A DNA stretch of 43,027 nt from Dyella sp. ASV24 (GCF_016428905.1 NZ_JAELTQ010000026.1:1-43027), one strand, 5' to 3'; shown: positions 16,256 to 27,322, numbered from the stretch's first letter. Numbers and translations: made by a program. Notes: generated by a model not told the origin, from the sequence alone.

Positions 16256-17212
16256 CTATGGCTTGAAGTACATGTCAACAGTGCGGCTAAAGACACTTTC
16301 AAATCCCTTGTATGGCAATTCGTTGGCCCTCATGGCCGCGTCTTCGACGGATTTGCGGCCTGCATCATCGAACGGGCAGCTTGAATCGACCTTGGCACTG
16401 ACGACCTGACCGCCCGGCAACTGCACGATATGCAGCAGGCATTGTTGATTGGTCGGCATGTTATCCGGGCCGACCCAGTTCTGTTTGAGCGTATTCTGAA
16501 TCGCCGCGAGATATTGCGCCCGCAACCCTGCGTCAGGACCGTTACTGCCGGTTTGCTTCTGCGGTGCATACGGCACGTTGTCGACGCCATTCTCCTGAGC
16601 GTTAGCCTTCAGGTCGGCAAGCTGCTGCTTGGCCTGGTTGGCCTTGCTCTGCGCCGCCTTGGTCGACTTGTCGGCGGCATCCATCTTGGCGAACAGCTCG
16701 TCGATCTTCTTCTGCTCTTCTTCCTTGTGCTTGGCCGCCTGGGCGTCCAATTCGGCGGCGCGTTGGCGCTGCTTCTCTTCCTGTTCCTTCTTGGCGTCCT
16801 CAGCCTTCTGGATGCCCTCGGCCACCACCTTCTCCTGATCCTTGGTATCCGGATGCTCAGGCGGAGGCGGCAGCGTCTTGATCTTGGGCGTTTCTTCCGA
16901 CGGCGGCGGTGGCACGCTGGGCGGAGGCGGCACGGTCTCCGGCGTCGGCTTGGCCTTGGTGTTCGAGACCTTCGGCGGCGGCGCGCCGGTGACACCGACC
17001 AGCTCGGCCTCGATGATTTCGCCTTGCAGCGACACCGGCTTGGTGCAGGTGATCGGGTTCCACTCGGCCGGCAGGTGCAGCGTCTCGAACAAGCTTTCGT
17101 AGAACGAGCACGGCACCACCGCGAGGGCCAGGAAGCCCACGATGCCTAGATGGAGAACGGCGGAAAGGACAACCGCCTTGGACGTGCCCTTGGGGCGGGA
17201 GTCGGCCCTCAT
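16256..17212 (-). CDS. tolA: Tol-Pal system protein TolA
   Basis: TolA spans the periplasm and passes proton-motive energy from TolQR to TolB and Pal. The 318 residues comprise a single membrane anchor (about 12-34) and a Pro-rich segment (75-120, with runs such as ETVPPPPSVPPPPSEE). A long charged helix (125-215) follows, and then the globular C-terminal domain III (about 230-318, ending SRTVDMYFKP). Two cysteines just after the anchor (VVPCSFY and PITCTKP) and two in domain III could form disulfides. Its ATG overlaps the tolR stop (ATGA). Confidence 0.93.
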   Translation of the reverse strand: MRADSRPKGTSKAVVLSAVLHLGIVGFLALAVVPCSFYESLFETLHLPAEWNPITCTKPVSLQGEIIEAELVGVTGAPPPKVSNTKAKPTPETVPPPPSVPPPPSEETPKIKTLPPPPEHPDTKDQEKVVAEGIQKAEDAKKEQEEKQRQRAAELDAQAAKHKEEEQKKIDELFAKMDAADKSTKAAQSKANQAKQQLADLKANAQENGVDNVPYAPQKQTGSNGPDAGLRAQYLAAIQNTLKQNWVGPDNMPTNQQCLLHIVQLPGGQVVSAKVDSSCPFDDAGRKSVEDAAMRANELPYKGFESVFSRTVDMYFKP

Positions 17213-17646
17213 TTCTTGGTGCCCGACTCCGGCGCGCTCATCAGACCGACCTTGGCCACGCCGGCCTGCTGCAACTGGGCCAGCACCTGATACACGCCTT
17301 CGTACTTGCCATCACGATCGCCAGCCACGAGCACGCTGACCTCCGGGTTGGCCTTCACGAACGCGCCGACCTTGGCCTGCATGGTGGCGACATCGACGGG
17401 CTGACGCTTTTCCGTGCCCAGAGTCAGGAACAGTTGGCCGGTCTGATCGACCACGACGATCACTGGATCTTTCTTGTCCTGCAGCGACTTCGCGTTCGCT
17501 TGTGGCAGATTCACGTCGACGTTCTTGTTGATCATGGGCGCGGTGACCATGAAGATGATCAACAGCACCAGCATCACGTCGATGTACGGAACGACGTTGA
17601 TCTCGGATTTCAGCTTGAAGCGCTTGTGGCGCATAGAGCTACGCAT
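17209..17646 (-). CDS. tolR: Tol-Pal system protein TolR
   Basis: TolR is the ExbD-like partner of TolQ in the proton-driven motor. The 145-residue protein has one membrane segment (about 15-38, NVVPYIDVMLVLLIIFMVTA) with the proton-path Asp in the PYIDVMLVLL motif, and a periplasmic dimerisation domain. It starts 16 bases after the tolQ stop and overlaps tolA by four bases. Confidence 0.97.
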   Translation of the reverse strand: MRSSMRHKRFKLKSEINVVPYIDVMLVLLIIFMVTAPMINKNVDVNLPQANAKSLQDKKDPVIVVVDQTGQLFLTLGTEKRQPVDVATMQAKVGAFVKANPEVSVLVAGDRDGKYEGVYQVLAQLQQAGVAKVGLMSAPESGTKK

Positions 17647-17662
17647 CGCTTAGCTCCTCTGC

Positions 17663-18349
17663 TCAGGCCGCTTCGTCGGTCTGGATCTGACGCTGCAGCA
17701 CCGAGGAGAACTCTTCCTGGAACACCTCGTAGCGCGAGGCCACGCGTTCAACCTTATTGGCGAAACGGTTGTATGCCCACACCGCCGGGATGGCGGCGAA
17801 CAGACCCATGGCGGTGGCGATCAACGCTTCGGAAATGTGCGGGGCGACCACAGCAATGGTCACGTCCTTCATCTCGCCCAGGCCCTGGAAGGCGCCCATG
17901 ATGCCGATGACGGTGCCGAACAGGCCGACGTACGGGCTGATCGAGCCGACGTTGGCGAGGAATTCCAGATTGCGCTCCAGGCGGCCGATCTCGCGGGTGC
18001 CGGCCACGCGCATGGCGCGCTCGGAACCCTCGATGACGATGCGCATGTCATGCACGCGGCGCTGGCGCTGACGCACGAATTCGCGGAAGCCCGACTCGAA
18101 CACATTCTCCATGCCGCCGTTTTCCGCACCGCGGTTGCTGACCTCGCGGAACAGCTGGGCAAGGTCGGCGCCGGACCAGAAGCGCTCCTCGAAGCCCTCG
18201 GCCTCTTCCATCGCTTTTTTCAGCTGCTGGTGCTTGCGGATGATGATCACCCAGGAGAGGAAGGAGAACACCAGCAAGACCAGCATGACGGCCTGTACCA
18301 GAACGCTCGCTTCCGCGATCAGCTTGAAAATGTTCAGTCCACCGTTCAT
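17663..18349 (-). CDS. tolQ: Tol-Pal system protein TolQ
   Basis: TolQ is the MotA/ExbB-family proton channel of the Tol-Pal motor. The 228-residue protein has three membrane segments (about 14-36, 130-155 and 170-195). The signature is EFLANVGSISPYVGLFGTVIGIMGAF in the second segment (quoted in parts: EFLANVGSIS, PYVGLFGTVIG) and AVVAPHISEALIATAMGL in the third. A 27-base gap separates it from ybgC. Confidence 0.97.
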   Translation of the reverse strand: MNGGLNIFKLIAEASVLVQAVMLVLLVFSFLSWVIIIRKHQQLKKAMEEAEGFEERFWSGADLAQLFREVSNRGAENGGMENVFESGFREFVRQRQRRVHDMRIVIEGSERAMRVAGTREIGRLERNLEFLANVGSISPYVGLFGTVIGIMGAFQGLGEMKDVTIAVVAPHISEALIATAMGLFAAIPAVWAYNRFANKVERVASRYEVFQEEFSSVLQRQIQTDEAA

Positions 18350-18376
18350 TGCTTGAAGGTTCTCCAGCGCACGTGC

Positions 18377-18811
18377 TTAATTTTGAGGGGGAAGGCCGGG
18401 GATAAGGTCGGCCGGAATCTGCACCGGACGCATGCGGCGGATATCGACGCACGCCACGCGTACTTTCGCGCGGATCAGCTCCGCGCCGTCCGCCCGGCGG
18501 ATCGTCTGGGCGAAAAGGATACTGGCTGCCCGCCGTTCTTTGACTTCCACGCTTACCGACAGTTCATCATCCAGCAGGGCCGCCCTGAGGAAATCGATCT
18601 GCATTTCCCGGACCAGGAAGGCCAAACCCGTGTTTTCCTTGACCAGGGACTGGTTGATACCCAGGGCGCGCAGCCATTCGCTGCGGGCGCGCTCCATGAA
18701 ACGCAGGTAGCTGGCGTGGTAGACCACCCCGCCCGCGTCGGTATCTTCCCAATAAACCCGCACCGGCCACTGGAACGGGTCGGTAGCGCTGGCTTGCATC
18801 GCGTCAGACAT
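18377..18811 (-). CDS. ybgC: Acyl-CoA thioesterase YbgC
   Basis: A 144-residue hot-dog-fold thioesterase of the 4-hydroxybenzoyl-CoA thioesterase type, found at the head of tol-pal operons across proteobacteria. The catalytic motif is [24 protein letters not shown] (in parts: [24 protein letters not shown]), whose Asp is the active-site residue. Its ATG overlaps the ruvB stop by 8 bases, so ruvB, ybgC and tolQRA form one transcription unit. Confidence 0.94.
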   Translation of the reverse strand: MSDAMQASATDPFQWPVRVYWEDTDAGGVVYHASYLRFMERARSEWLRALGINQSLVKENTGLAFLVREMQIDFLRAALLDDELSVSVEVKERRAASILFAQTIRRADGAELIRAKVRVACVDIRRMRPVQIPADLIPGLPPQN

Positions 18812-19853
18812 CGGAGTTGTCGGCAGTAAAGAGGTCGGCGGCTACAGGCTGCCGCGGCGGCGGGGTCAGGCCCAGGTGGCGCCAGGCCTTGGCGCTGGCC
18901 ATGCGACCGCGTGCCGTGCGCACCAGGAAACCCTGTTGGATCAGGTAGGGCTCGACCACGTCCTCGAGCGTGCCGCGGTCTTCGCTAAGGGCAGCCGCCA
19001 GCGATTCGACACCGACCGGGCCACCGTCGAAGTTCTCGATGATGATGGACAGCAGACGACGATCCAGCTCGTCGAATCCTTCGGCGTCGACCTTGAGCAT
19101 GTCCGTCGCCGCGCGTGCGGCGTCATGGGTGATCTGGCCATTCGCGCGCACTTCGGCGTAATCGCGCACGCGGCGCAGCAGCCGGTTGGCAATGCGCGGC
19201 GTGCCACGCGAACGGCGGGCGATCTCCTGCGCGCCTTCCAGCTCGCAGGGGATGCCCATGATCCGCGCCGAGCGACGCACAATGGCCGTGAGCTCGTCGG
19301 GCGTATAGAACTCCAGACGCTGCACAATGCCGAAGCGGTCACGCAGCGGCGCCGTGAGCAGGCCTGCGCGCGTGGTGGCCCCGATCAGGGTGAAAGGCGG
19401 CAGATCCAGCTTGATCGAGCGGGCCGCGGGGCCTTCGCCAATCATGATGTCGATCTGGAAATCTTCCATCGCCGGGTAGAGCACTTCCTCCACCACGGGC
19501 GAAAGACGATGGATCTCGTCCACGAACAACACATCGTGCGGCTCAAGGTTGGTCAGCAACGCCGCCAAGTCCCCTGCCCGCTCTAACACCGGGCCAGACG
19601 TGGAGCGCAGATTGACGCCCAGCTCGTTGGCGATCACATGGCTAAGTGTGGTCTTGCCCAAGCCCGGAGGACCGAAGATCAGCACATGGTCCAATGCGCC
19701 GCCGCGCTTCTTTGCCGCTTCGATATAAATCGACAGCTGTTCGCGCACCGCTTGCTGGCCCAGGTACTCGGTCAGCCGCTTGGGACGGATCGAGGCTTCG
19801 AGGGCCTCATCATCCATCTGGGCGGCGGCGGTGACGATGCGGTGTTCGGTCAT
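18804..19853 (-). CDS. ruvB: Holliday junction branch-migration ATPase RuvB
   Basis: This hexameric AAA+ motor works with RuvA in recombination and repair. The 349-residue protein has Walker [11 protein letters not shown], Walker [11 protein letters not shown], sensor 1 LIGATTRAG and arginine finger region [12 protein letters not shown], then the winged-helix DNA-binding domain with [17 protein letters not shown]. It is separated from ruvA by the kup gene and a hairpin repeat. Confidence 0.98.
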   Translation of the reverse strand: MTEHRIVTAAAQMDDEALEASIRPKRLTEYLGQQAVREQLSIYIEAAKKRGGALDHVLIFGPPGLGKTTLSHVIANELGVNLRSTSGPVLERAGDLAALLTNLEPHDVLFVDEIHRLSPVVEEVLYPAMEDFQIDIMIGEGPAARSIKLDLPPFTLIGATTRAGLLTAPLRDRFGIVQRLEFYTPDELTAIVRRSARIMGIPCELEGAQEIARRSRGTPRIANRLLRRVRDYAEVRANGQITHDAARAATDMLKVDAEGFDELDRRLLSIIIENFDGGPVGVESLAAALSEDRGTLEDVVEPYLIQQGFLVRTARGRMASAKAWRHLGLTPPPRQPVAADLFTADNSDV

Positions 19854-19865
19854 AGCCTGGCGGCA

Positions 19866-19936
19866 GGGAATAGTGAATGGAGAATAGGGAATGGGCCAAA
19901 CACGGCCATTCTACCTATTCCCCACTCCCTATTCCC
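19866..19936. repeat. Imperfect hairpin repeat between ruvB and kup
   Basis: The left arm (19866-19897) has GGGAATAG, GAATGG and GAATAGGG blocks and pairs with 19904-19936 (GGCCATTC, CTATTCCC, CTCCCTATTCCC) around a short loop (AAACAC). The A/T-containing GGGAATAGGGAATGG type block is unlike the surrounding GC-rich coding sequence. Confidence 0.75.
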
Positions 19937-19946
19937 GATTCCCGGC

Positions 19947-21848
19947 TTAGATTTCGACCTGGGCGCCCAACTCGATCAGACGATTACCCGGTATCTGGAA
20001 GAACGCCGTGGCAGGCAGTGCATTGCGAGCCATGAAGGCGAACAGCTTGTCACGCCACAACGCCATGCCCGGTCGCTTGGCATCCGCGATGATGTTTTCG
20101 CGCGACAGGAAGAAGGTGGTATCCATCATGTCGAACGGCAAACCCATCTTGGAGCACTTGGTCAGCGCGCGCGGGATGTTCGGGTCCTCCGCAAAGCCGA
20201 AGCGCAGCGCCAGACCGTAGAAATCGCCGCCGAGTTCGGTGATCTCGATGCGCTCGCCCGGGTCGGCCGTCGGCGTCTCCAGCATTTCCACGGTCAGCAA
20301 CACATTGCGCTCGTGCAGCACCTTGTTGTGTTTGAGGTTGTGCAGCAATGCGTGTGGCACAGCGTGTTGGTTGGCGGTAAGGAACACCGCCGTACCCGGC
20401 ACGCGCAGCGGCGGATGCTCGGCGATGTTCTCGATGAAGGGCTCCAGCGCCAGGCCGGATTGCTTGATCTCGCGCACCACCAGCTCGCGACCGCGACGCC
20501 AGGTGGTCATCACGATGAAGATGCCCACGCCGAGCACCAACGGGAACCAACCGCCGTACTCGATCTTGATCAGGTTGGCGCCCAGGAACGACAGGTCGAT
20601 GGTGAGCAGCAACACGCCCGCGACGATGACGGTGAGGCGGTTCCAGTGCCACTGGCGACGAGCCACGATCAACGCAAGGATGGTGGTGATGGTCATGGTG
20701 CCCGTCACCGCGATGCCGTAGGCCGCGCTCAGGTTGTCCGAACTGCGGAAGCCCAGCACGGCGGCCAGCACCATGATCAACAGGAAGTTGTTCACCCACG
20801 GCACGAAGATCTGGCCAGACATCTCGCGCGAGGTGTGCACCACCGGCATGCGCATCGAATAGCCCAGCGACATCGCCTCGCGGGTCATGGAGAACGCGCC
20901 GGAAATCACCGCCTGTGAAGCGATCACCGTAGCGATGGTCGCCAGACCAATCATCGGGAGCAGCAGCGGCGCCGGCGTCAGCTTGAAGAACGGGCTATCG
21001 ATCGCTTCCGGGTGATCGAGCAACAGCGCGCCCTGACCGAAGTAGTTGAGCACCAGGGCGGGCAGCACGAAGCTGAACCAGGCAAGGCGGATCGGGCGCT
21101 TGCCGAAGTGCCCCATGTCCGCATACAGCGCCTCCGCACCGGTCAGCGCCAGTACCACGCCACCCAGCGCGATAAATGCCTGCAGGCCATGGGTAAAGAA
21201 GAACTTCACGCCGTAGTAGGGGTTGAGCGCCCACAGCACGTGCGGGTTGCGCACCACCATGTTGGCGCCGAGCAGCGCGATGACGATGAACCACACTACC
21301 ATCACCGGGCCGAACAATTTGCCCACCCGCTCCGTGCCATGGCGTTGCAGCGCAAACAGGAAGAACAGGATGACCGCCGTGATCGGCACCACCCAGTGCT
21401 CCAGGTTGGGCGCAGCGACCTTGACGCCTTCCACCGCTGACAACACGGAGATAGCTGGTGTGATGACGCCGTCACCATAGAACAGCGACGCGCCGAAGAT
21501 GCCGATGATGGCAAGCGCCCAGCGACTCCGCGCATCACCGCGCACGCTGCGCAAAGCCAGCGCGAGCAGCGCCATGATGCCGCCCTCGCCCTTGTTGTCC
21601 GCACGCATGATGAAGACCACGTACTTCAGCGACACCACGATGATCTGCGCCCAGAAAATGAGCGACAGCACGCCGTAAATGCTCTCCGGCGTCGGCTTCA
21701 TGCCGTCGTGGCTGAGTGTGGTCTGCAGGGTGTACAGCGGGCTGGTACCGATGTCGCCGTACACCACGCCGATCGCGCCGAGCGCGAGCGCGGCCAGGCG
21801 CCGTTTGGTTTCAGCGTCGGGCATGCCTTGTGCGGAATCCGGGGTCAC
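19947..21848 (-). CDS. kup: Low-affinity potassium transporter Kup (Trk family KUP)
   Basis: A potassium/proton symporter of the inner membrane. The 633-residue protein opens with the family signature GAIGVVYGDIGTSPLYTLQ (about 23-41), has about twelve membrane segments up to about residue 450, and ends in a cytoplasmic C-terminal domain (about 460-633). The GTG start at 21848 is 3 bases after the ruvA stop with AGGGA inside the last codons of ruvA, which suggests coupled translation. An ATG at 21824 is an alternative. Kup sits inside an otherwise continuous ruv cluster. Confidence 0.96.
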   Translation of the reverse strand: MTPDSAQGMPDAETKRRLAALALGAIGVVYGDIGTSPLYTLQTTLSHDGMKPTPESIYGVLSLIFWAQIIVVSLKYVVFIMRADNKGEGGIMALLALALRSVRGDARSRWALAIIGIFGASLFYGDGVITPAISVLSAVEGVKVAAPNLEHWVVPITAVILFFLFALQRHGTERVGKLFGPVMVVWFIVIALLGANMVVRNPHVLWALNPYYGVKFFFTHGLQAFIALGGVVLALTGAEALYADMGHFGKRPIRLAWFSFVLPALVLNYFGQGALLLDHPEAIDSPFFKLTPAPLLLPMIGLATIATVIASQAVISGAFSMTREAMSLGYSMRMPVVHTSREMSGQIFVPWVNNFLLIMVLAAVLGFRSSDNLSAAYGIAVTGTMTITTILALIVARRQWHWNRLTVIVAGVLLLTIDLSFLGANLIKIEYGGWFPLVLGVGIFIVMTTWRRGRELVVREIKQSGLALEPFIENIAEHPPLRVPGTAVFLTANQHAVPHALLHNLKHNKVLHERNVLLTVEMLETPTADPGERIEITELGGDFYGLALRFGFAEDPNIPRALTKCSKMGLPFDMMDTTFFLSRENIIADAKRPGMALWRDKLFAFMARNALPATAFFQIPGNRLIELGAQVEI

Positions 21849-21851
21849 GTC

Positions 21852-22451
21852 TTAATTCCCTAGTGCGGCGCGCAGCGCCTTGCGGATGATAGCTTCGGCG
21901 GTGTCGCCTTCAGCGGCGACTTTTTGCACCAGACGGGTCACTTCCGCCGGCTTGTAGCCCAACTGCTGCAATGCCACGGTAGCTTCGCCCGCCGGGTCAA
22001 GCGGCGCACCATTCGTTGCAGGGCGTGCGCCGGGCAAGCTGGTGACGAGCCCGTCCACGCGATCGCGCAGCTCCACCACCATGCGTTCGGCTGTCTTCTT
22101 GCCGATGCCCGGAATCTTGGTCAGCGCCACCACGTCGCCAGTCTGCACCAGCCGCGCGAAATCGTTGGTGGATACGCCCGACAGCACGGCCAGCGCGATC
22201 TTCGCGCCGATGCCGCTGACCTTCTGCAGGTTGCGGAACAAGCTGCGCTCGGCTTCATGCATGAAGCCGTACAAAGCCACGCTGTCTTCCTTTACAGCGT
22301 AATGCGTAAGCAGGATGACTTCCTTGCCCGTGGCCGGCAGGTCGTAGATGGTGGACATGGGCGCCTCGAGCTCATAGCCCACCCCACCCACTTCCACCAT
22401 CAGCCAAGGCGGCTGCTTGGAAATGAGGGTGCCACGCAAACGACCGATCAT
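21852..22451 (-). CDS. ruvA: Holliday junction branch-migration protein RuvA
   Basis: RuvA is the tetrameric junction-recognition subunit that loads RuvB. The 199-residue protein has the N-terminal OB fold ([20 protein letters not shown]), two helix-hairpin-helix motifs ([20 protein letters not shown] and [19 protein letters not shown], about residues 70-125), and the C-terminal RuvB-contacting domain (about 150-199). Its ATG overlaps the ruvC stop by four bases. Confidence 0.98.
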   Translation of the reverse strand: MIGRLRGTLISKQPPWLMVEVGGVGYELEAPMSTIYDLPATGKEVILLTHYAVKEDSVALYGFMHEAERSLFRNLQKVSGIGAKIALAVLSGVSTNDFARLVQTGDVVALTKIPGIGKKTAERMVVELRDRVDGLVTSLPGARPATNGAPLDPAGEATVALQQLGYKPAEVTRLVQKVAAEGDTAEAIIRKALRAALGN

Positions 22452-22966
22452 CGACGCCTCCAGGCGGTACGGGGAATGCCCACGCGCGCCAAGCTTGCGC
22501 GGGTATGGGCGTGAGTCACCGCGATGGCGAGCGCATCCGCCGCGTCGGCCTGCAAGGGGCCCTTGAGTCCGAGCAGGACGCCAATCATGTGCTGCACCTG
22601 GGTCTTGTCGCCGCGGCCACTACCGACCACCGCCTGTTTGACTTCCGTCGCTGCGTACTCGTGCACCGCGATCCCCTGGCTGACTACCGCGCAGATCGCG
22701 GCACCCCTCGCCTGCCCCAGCTTCAACGCCGAGTCCGGATTGCGCGCCATGAACACGCGCTCCACGCCGCACTCGTCCGGCCGATGGGCGGCGATGATGT
22801 CACACAGCTCGTCAAATATGCGTTTCAGGCGCAGCGGAAAAGTGGCCTCGCCAGCTACCGCCAGCGCGCCATGGAAAACGTAGGACAGCTTGCCACTGGC
22901 GTCGACATCGATGATGCCGACACCGGTGCGCTGGCTGCCCGGGTCAATGCCGATGATGCGGGTCAT
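22448..22966 (-). CDS. ruvC: Holliday junction endonuclease RuvC
   Basis: RuvC is the resolvase that cuts Holliday junctions. The 172-residue protein has the first catalytic Asp in [15 protein letters not shown] (Asp8), the Glu in ECGVERVFM and the C-terminal [14 protein letters not shown] acidic pair. All are as expected for an active enzyme. It is co-transcribed with ruvA (ATGA overlap) and follows yebC after 36 bases. Confidence 0.98.
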   Translation of the reverse strand: MTRIIGIDPGSQRTGVGIIDVDASGKLSYVFHGALAVAGEATFPLRLKRIFDELCDIIAAHRPDECGVERVFMARNPDSALKLGQARGAAICAVVSQGIAVHEYAATEVKQAVVGSGRGDKTQVQHMIGVLLGLKGPLQADAADALAIAVTHAHTRASLARVGIPRTAWRRR

Positions 22967-23002
22967 GGGCGAAGTATCGCCGGGCCTGGACGGCTCGGCG
23001 AT

Positions 23003-23737
23003 TTAGCTGGCGGCCTCAGCCGGCAGCAATGCATTGTGAGAGACGTCGCTGACGTCATCCAGGCCGTCGAGCTTTTCCAGCAGGTCGAGCAGCGGCTCCA
23101 GCGCTTCTTCCGGCACCGGTACGCGGTTGCTCGGACGCATGGCGACACCGGCATGCTGCGCATTCAGACCTGCAGCCGTCAGCGCCTGCTGTACGGCTTC
23201 GAAGTTTTCCGGCGCGCACAACACGGTGCTTTCACCGTTTTCATTCACCACGTCGTCGGCGCCGGCTTCGAGTGCCGCTTCCAGCACCTTTTCCTCGGCA
23301 GCTTCGTCGCCGTTGGTGGCGAACACCAGCTCACCCAGGCGGGCGAACTGGAACGCCACCGAACCCGAGGTGCCCAGGTTGCCGCCGTGCTTGGTCAGCG
23401 CGTGACGCACATCGGCAACGGTACGGGTCGGGTTGTCGGTAAAGCAGTCGATGATCAGCGCAATACCGCCGGGGCCGTAGCCTTCGTAGCGCAATTCTTC
23501 CATCGCCGCGCCGCCATCGGCACCCGAACCGCGCTTGATCGCGCGCTCGATGGTGTCCTTGGGCATGTTGGCCGACAGCGCCTTGTCCACCGCCGAACGC
23601 AGGCGCGGATTGAGCGATGGGTCGGGCACACCGGCGCGAGTGGCGACAGTGATTTCGCGGATCAGCTTGGTGAACACCTTGGCGCGCTTGGCGTCTTCGG
23701 CGTTCTTGCGACCTTCGATGGACGGGCCTCTACCCAT
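23003..23737 (-). CDS. yebC: YebC/PmpR family transcriptional regulator
   Basis: A 244-residue YebC-family protein. These act as DNA-binding regulators, and some members help ribosomes through difficult sequences. The signature N-terminus [20 protein letters not shown] is complete, followed by [14 protein letters not shown] and [19 protein letters not shown], then the acidic C-terminal domain (in parts: [23 protein letters not shown]). The place directly upstream of ruvC is the usual one in gammaproteobacteria. Confidence 0.96.
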   Translation of the reverse strand: MGRGPSIEGRKNAEDAKRAKVFTKLIREITVATRAGVPDPSLNPRLRSAVDKALSANMPKDTIERAIKRGSGADGGAAMEELRYEGYGPGGIALIIDCFTDNPTRTVADVRHALTKHGGNLGTSGSVAFQFARLGELVFATNGDEAAEEKVLEAALEAGADDVVNENGESTVLCAPENFEAVQQALTAAGLNAQHAGVAMRPSNRVPVPEEALEPLLDLLEKLDGLDDVSDVSHNALLPAEAAS

Positions 23738-23840
23738 GACACTTCCTGCAAAGCTGGTGGACGGACAAGCGGCGAATTCTATCGCTTCAGGGTGTCAGAC
23801 GGGCAAGCGCCATTCGCAAAGCCAGCCAGATGGCGGCTTT

Positions 23841-24476
23841 TCAGACCTCAGCGTGGTCAAAATGACCCAAATGGAGGAACTGCGTGACCTGACGCGCCGC
23901 TTCCTGTGAAAACAGGAGGCCCGTATGGTTGGTCTCGATGGCGCAGTGATCGGCGATGCCCGGCAGACACGTCTCATCTACCGTCACGCAACCGTCATTG
24001 TCGCTGTCGAACTGACCGATCATCGCCCCCAGGCCCAAGGGCACCCGGCCAGCGATCACCCCGACTTCGCGCTCGCCGTCCCAGCGATCGAAGCCGTATT
24101 CCAGCAATTCGCGATTGTGACCAAGCAACACCTCGCCACCGCGACCCATACCGGCAAAACGGCGCGCAGCCGCGCTGCCCTTGAGCGGCGAGCCGAGGCA
24201 GACCACGCGCCCGGGAGGCAGTTCGCCCTCCGCGCAGGCACGCAGGGCCAACAAGCCGCCAAGGCTGTGACCCACCAGATGCACGGTGTGTCCATCCTGC
24301 CCCAGCTCCTGGACGCGCGACTGGAGGCTGCCCAGGATGCGCGGCTGGGTAGCCGCCACACTCATGTAGTCGTAACGATGAACGCGAAAGCCGGCCTCCA
24401 TCATCCGCCGGTGCAGCATGAGGAGCGCAAAGCCGCGCATCCACAGGCCGTGCAGGAGAATGACGTGATCGGTCAT
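23841..24476 (-). CDS. Alpha/beta hydrolase
   Basis: A 211-residue alpha/beta hydrolase without signal peptide. It has the oxyanion-side motif VILLHGLWMRG (4-14), the nucleophile elbow VGHSLGGLLAL (Ser of GHSLGG) and an acidic/His end (TVDETCLPGIADHCAIETNH). The size and form resemble small lipase- or esterase-like hydrolases; the substrate is unknown. The start at 24476 is chosen because protein character begins there; the upstream frame runs through a terminator hairpin. It lies alone between aspS and yebC. Confidence 0.78.
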   Translation of the reverse strand: MTDHVILLHGLWMRGFALLMLHRRMMEAGFRVHRYDYMSVAATQPRILGSLQSRVQELGQDGHTVHLVGHSLGGLLALRACAEGELPPGRVVCLGSPLKGSAAARRFAGMGRGGEVLLGHNRELLEYGFDRWDGEREVGVIAGRVPLGLGAMIGQFDSDNDGCVTVDETCLPGIADHCAIETNHTGLLFSQEAARQVTQFLHLGHFDHAEV

Positions 24477-24509
24477 GGGGTATGCGGGGCGTCTATCTAT
24501 GGAGGAAGA

Positions 24510-24537
24510 AATGACCGGGCTTGAAAACCCGGTCATT
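24510..24537 (-). terminator. Intrinsic terminator downstream of aspS
   Basis: A perfect 10-bp stem, AATGACCGGG (24510-24519) with CCCGGTCATT (24528-24537). Read on the minus strand it is followed by TCTTCCTCC. It lies between the aspS stop and the hydrolase start, so it should end or attenuate the aspS transcript. Confidence 0.7.
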
Positions 24538-24644
24538 CTGCAGAGTCCATTCTGCAAGAAAAGTTGCGATGGAGCCGCGACGCAGTGCCGTGAACAGCGG
24601 AGTGGGCATCTGCGCCTTTATTCCTGCAACCCGACGCCTAGGCT

Positions 24645-24691
24645 CGTCATTCCGGCCCCTACCCCTTTTTGCGGGGTGCGCCGGAATGACG
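24645..24691. repeat. REP-like hairpin CGTCATTCCGG
   Basis: Arms CGTCATTCCGG (24645-24655) and CCGGAATGACG (24681-24691) are perfect complements. They enclose a second short GC stem (CCCCT and GGGG). It lies 10 bases after the aspS stop. Related GGGATGACG-type arms occur at 38979-39002 and 39928-39951. Confidence 0.75.
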
Positions 24692-24701
24692 ACTCGGAAG
24701 A

Positions 24702-26471
<1,770 letters not shown>

Positions 26472-26602
26472 GCGCTTGGAACTCCGGGCCGTCTGGACGG
26501 CGTGATGCGTGGACAAGAAGACCCGGAATGTTAACACCGGCATGCCCGGGGACGGGCGTCGAACGCGGCGCGAAACCGCGTCCGATGCCCGGTTTTAGCT
26601 GC

Positions 26603-27196
26603 TTACCAGCGGCGATTGACCGAGAACACACCCCGGCAGCCCTTGGAAACCCATACGCCGGCGCGATTCCAGCCCCAGTTGTAGCCCTCCTGGCAGCTGG
26701 TACCGGAAAGCTGCCTCACCATGCGCACGTCGCCACGCCCGCCTACGTCCACCTGGCAGAACTGGTAGCGATTGTCGTTGCTCTCGCACTGGAAGCGGAT
26801 CTCACGATCCCAGTCGGGGCCTGGCCGCCAGCCGCCGTCATCTGGCGGACGGTATCCCGGCGGCGGATAGCCTGGCGGCGGGTAGTAGCCACCGTCCGGT
26901 GGGCGATAACCACCGCCCCGCCCCATTTCGACGAACTGGCCGCGGCAACCGCGATCCACCCACAGGCCGCCACGATCGACGCCCCAGGTCTGGCCACGCG
27001 TGCACGGGCTGTTCGATTCCTGCCGGATGATCTCCGCGTCGCGCCAAGGTACCGGGCAACGCTGAAAACGCCCATCGTTGCTGCCACAACGTATCGAGTC
27101 CCGCCCCTGTGCGTGCACGGCCGGCGCGGATACCCACATCAGGCCGGCCAACAGGCCCGCCGCCACACCCACCAAGCCCGTTCTTTTCCGGAACAT
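26603..27196 (-). CDS. DUF3011 domain secreted protein (two repeats)
   Basis: A 197-residue exported protein. The signal peptide is about 1-30 (SAPAVHA-QGRD). Two DUF3011 repeats follow, each with an opening cysteine strand (IRCGSNDGRFQRC and FQCESNDNRYQFC) and an ending of the type GLWVDRGCRGQF and GVWVSKGCRGVF, at about 34-90 and 132-193. Between them is a Gly/Pro/Tyr-rich linker (GGGYRPPDGGYYPPPGYPPP, about 93-112). The eight or more cysteines suggest disulfides. DUF3011 proteins are common in xanthomonads; no function is established. It lies between fmdB and aspS on the same strand, with a terminator upstream. Confidence 0.86.
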   Translation of the reverse strand: MFRKRTGLVGVAAGLLAGLMWVSAPAVHAQGRDSIRCGSNDGRFQRCPVPWRDAEIIRQESNSPCTRGQTWGVDRGGLWVDRGCRGQFVEMGRGGGYRPPDGGYYPPPGYPPPGYRPPDDGGWRPGPDWDREIRFQCESNDNRYQFCQVDVGGRGDVRMVRQLSGTSCQEGYNWGWNRAGVWVSKGCRGVFSVNRRW

Positions 27197-27277
27197 CCAC
27201 CCACTCCTTGCTGTGATTGGGCATCACGCTAGTGGGCGGATCTTCAACCGGATTTGAATATCTTGCGACTCTTTCGC

Positions 27278-27303
27278 AAAAAAATGCCGGGCGGCTATCC
27301 GGC
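27278..27303 (-). terminator. Likely intrinsic terminator after fmdB
   Basis: Minus strand: GCCGG-ATAGCCGC-CCGGC followed by ATTTTTTT. The stem is only 5 bp, but the seven-T run directly after it makes a terminator likely. It lies 19 bases after the FmdB-type gene's stop. Confidence 0.65.
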
Positions 27304-27322
27304 GTTCAGGCAGGCGGTCCGA

